Made by a program: the position numbers and the translations under genes
The notes under the pieces: model-generated
What the model saw: only the letters and a program-made list of their open reading frames with translations
What the model was told of the DNA's origin: nothing
Database searches by the model: none
Origin: Phycisphaerales bacterium
Lineage (GTDB): Bacteria > Planctomycetota > UBA1135 > UBA2386
Length of the DNA: 52,021 bases
NCBI GenBank assembly: GCA_020247305.1
Contig: JADCJE010000123.1
Coordinates: 1 to 52,021 of the forward strand
Direction: 5' to 3'
Shown: positions 51,782 to 52,021 of the stretch, in pieces
Position numbering within the stretch: the stretch's first letter is position 1
Layout: each line of letters opens with the position of its first letter

Positions 51782-52021
51782 CTACGGGACGCCGACGTGC
51801 AACTGCTCGTGTAGCGCATCCACGTTCGCGTGCTGCGGGCGCTGCGCAAGGCCGGGAAGCAGGTCGACGAGGACGCCGCGGCCGACGCCGACGGTGCCCC
51901 TGCCGACGACCTGCTGCCCGGCCTCGCCGCCGCGGCGGTGGCTGGACGCGCGGCCTTCGGTGCGCGCGCGGGCCGGCGCGATGGGCGCGTCGGCGGCGAT
52001 GGTCGCTGGCAGCCGCAGGCC
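51782..52021 (+). pseudogene. Remnant of an IS91-type transposase (partial, in-frame stop)
   Basis: The frame from 51782 reads LRDADVQLLV, a TAG stop at 51812-51814, then RIHVRVLRALRKAGKQVDED and, further on, [20 protein letters not shown], open for 69 codons to the window end. The layout (a D-x-x-V-x-x-L-V-x-R-I-x-x-R-V-L-R-x-L start, an acidic linker, then LAxAAVxGRxAxGxRAG) is what I recall from IS91-family transposases of high-GC bacteria. The stop and lack of a start codon mean it is a decayed copy. No terminal repeats can be seen because the element would run past the window. Confidence 0.55.

Overview
ORGANISM. The window is GC-rich throughout, densely coding, and free of tRNA or rRNA genes. 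The gene content points to a Gram-negative, aerobic heterotroph with a complex envelope. It combines alternative complex III with a caa3 oxidase, bacillithiol genes, a chromosomal parAB pair, and many secreted alanine-rich proteins of no known family. My best guess is a member of the Planctomycetota. Related phyla such as Acidobacteriota cannot be excluded from sequence reading alone. LAYOUT. 1-235 is the start of a ParA-like ATPase cut by the window edge. 457-3619 (minus) is a tightly overlapped pyrF-bshC-bshB1 operon. Divergent from it, 3705-6525 (plus) holds the three-gene proton-translocating transhydrogenase pntAA-pntAB-pntB. A GC hairpin separates this from a minus-strand SNF2 helicase and its coupled SWIM-finger partner (6557-10299). 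10376-23395 (minus) is one respiratory operon of about 13 kb, transcribed actA-B-C-D-E-F, a 104-residue membrane protein, sco, ctaC-D-E-F. It encodes quinol:cytochrome c oxidoreductase (alternative complex III) followed by an A2-type caa3 oxidase, so quinol-to-oxygen electron transfer is encoded as a unit. 23650-27394 is a cassette of SGNH hydrolase (minus), carbamoyltransferase, SxtJ-like membrane protein and DUF5989-like peptide (plus). 27568-29632 has a short RpoD-type sigma factor and hemW. 29669-33772 (minus) has two secreted proteins of unknown function and an HNH nuclease. 33946-35553 (plus) has a lipoprotein and a membrane-anchored degenerate cyclophilin. 35560-37174 (minus) is parA-parB, with a perfect parS site inside parB. 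37254-41023 (plus) has a membrane protein, a metallophosphatase and an exported three-domain PIG-L deacetylase. 41024-43645 (minus) is an 873-residue alanine-rich membrane-tethered protein with ten 75-bp tandem repeats. 43778-46983 holds a small secreted protein, an anchored gluzincin, a Bor-like lipoprotein and a beta-CASP nuclease. 47337-51764 (plus) is a run of lemA, a catalytically degenerate SDR, a TPR-like exported protein and a membrane M48 protease. 51782-52021 looks like an IS91-type transposase remnant with an in-frame stop. HOW IT FITS. PntAB makes NADPH from the proton gradient built by the ACIII/caa3 chain, and NADPH would be needed to keep bacillithiol reduced. Coupling by 4-base ATGA or GTGA start/stop overlaps recurs (bshB1/bshC, bshC/pyrF, SWIM/SNF2, ctaC/sco, actB/actA, Bor-like/gluzincin) and was used to choose several starts. 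The least-explained parts are the carbamoyltransferase cassette, the 75-bp repeat protein and the LemA-SDR-TPR-M48 run.
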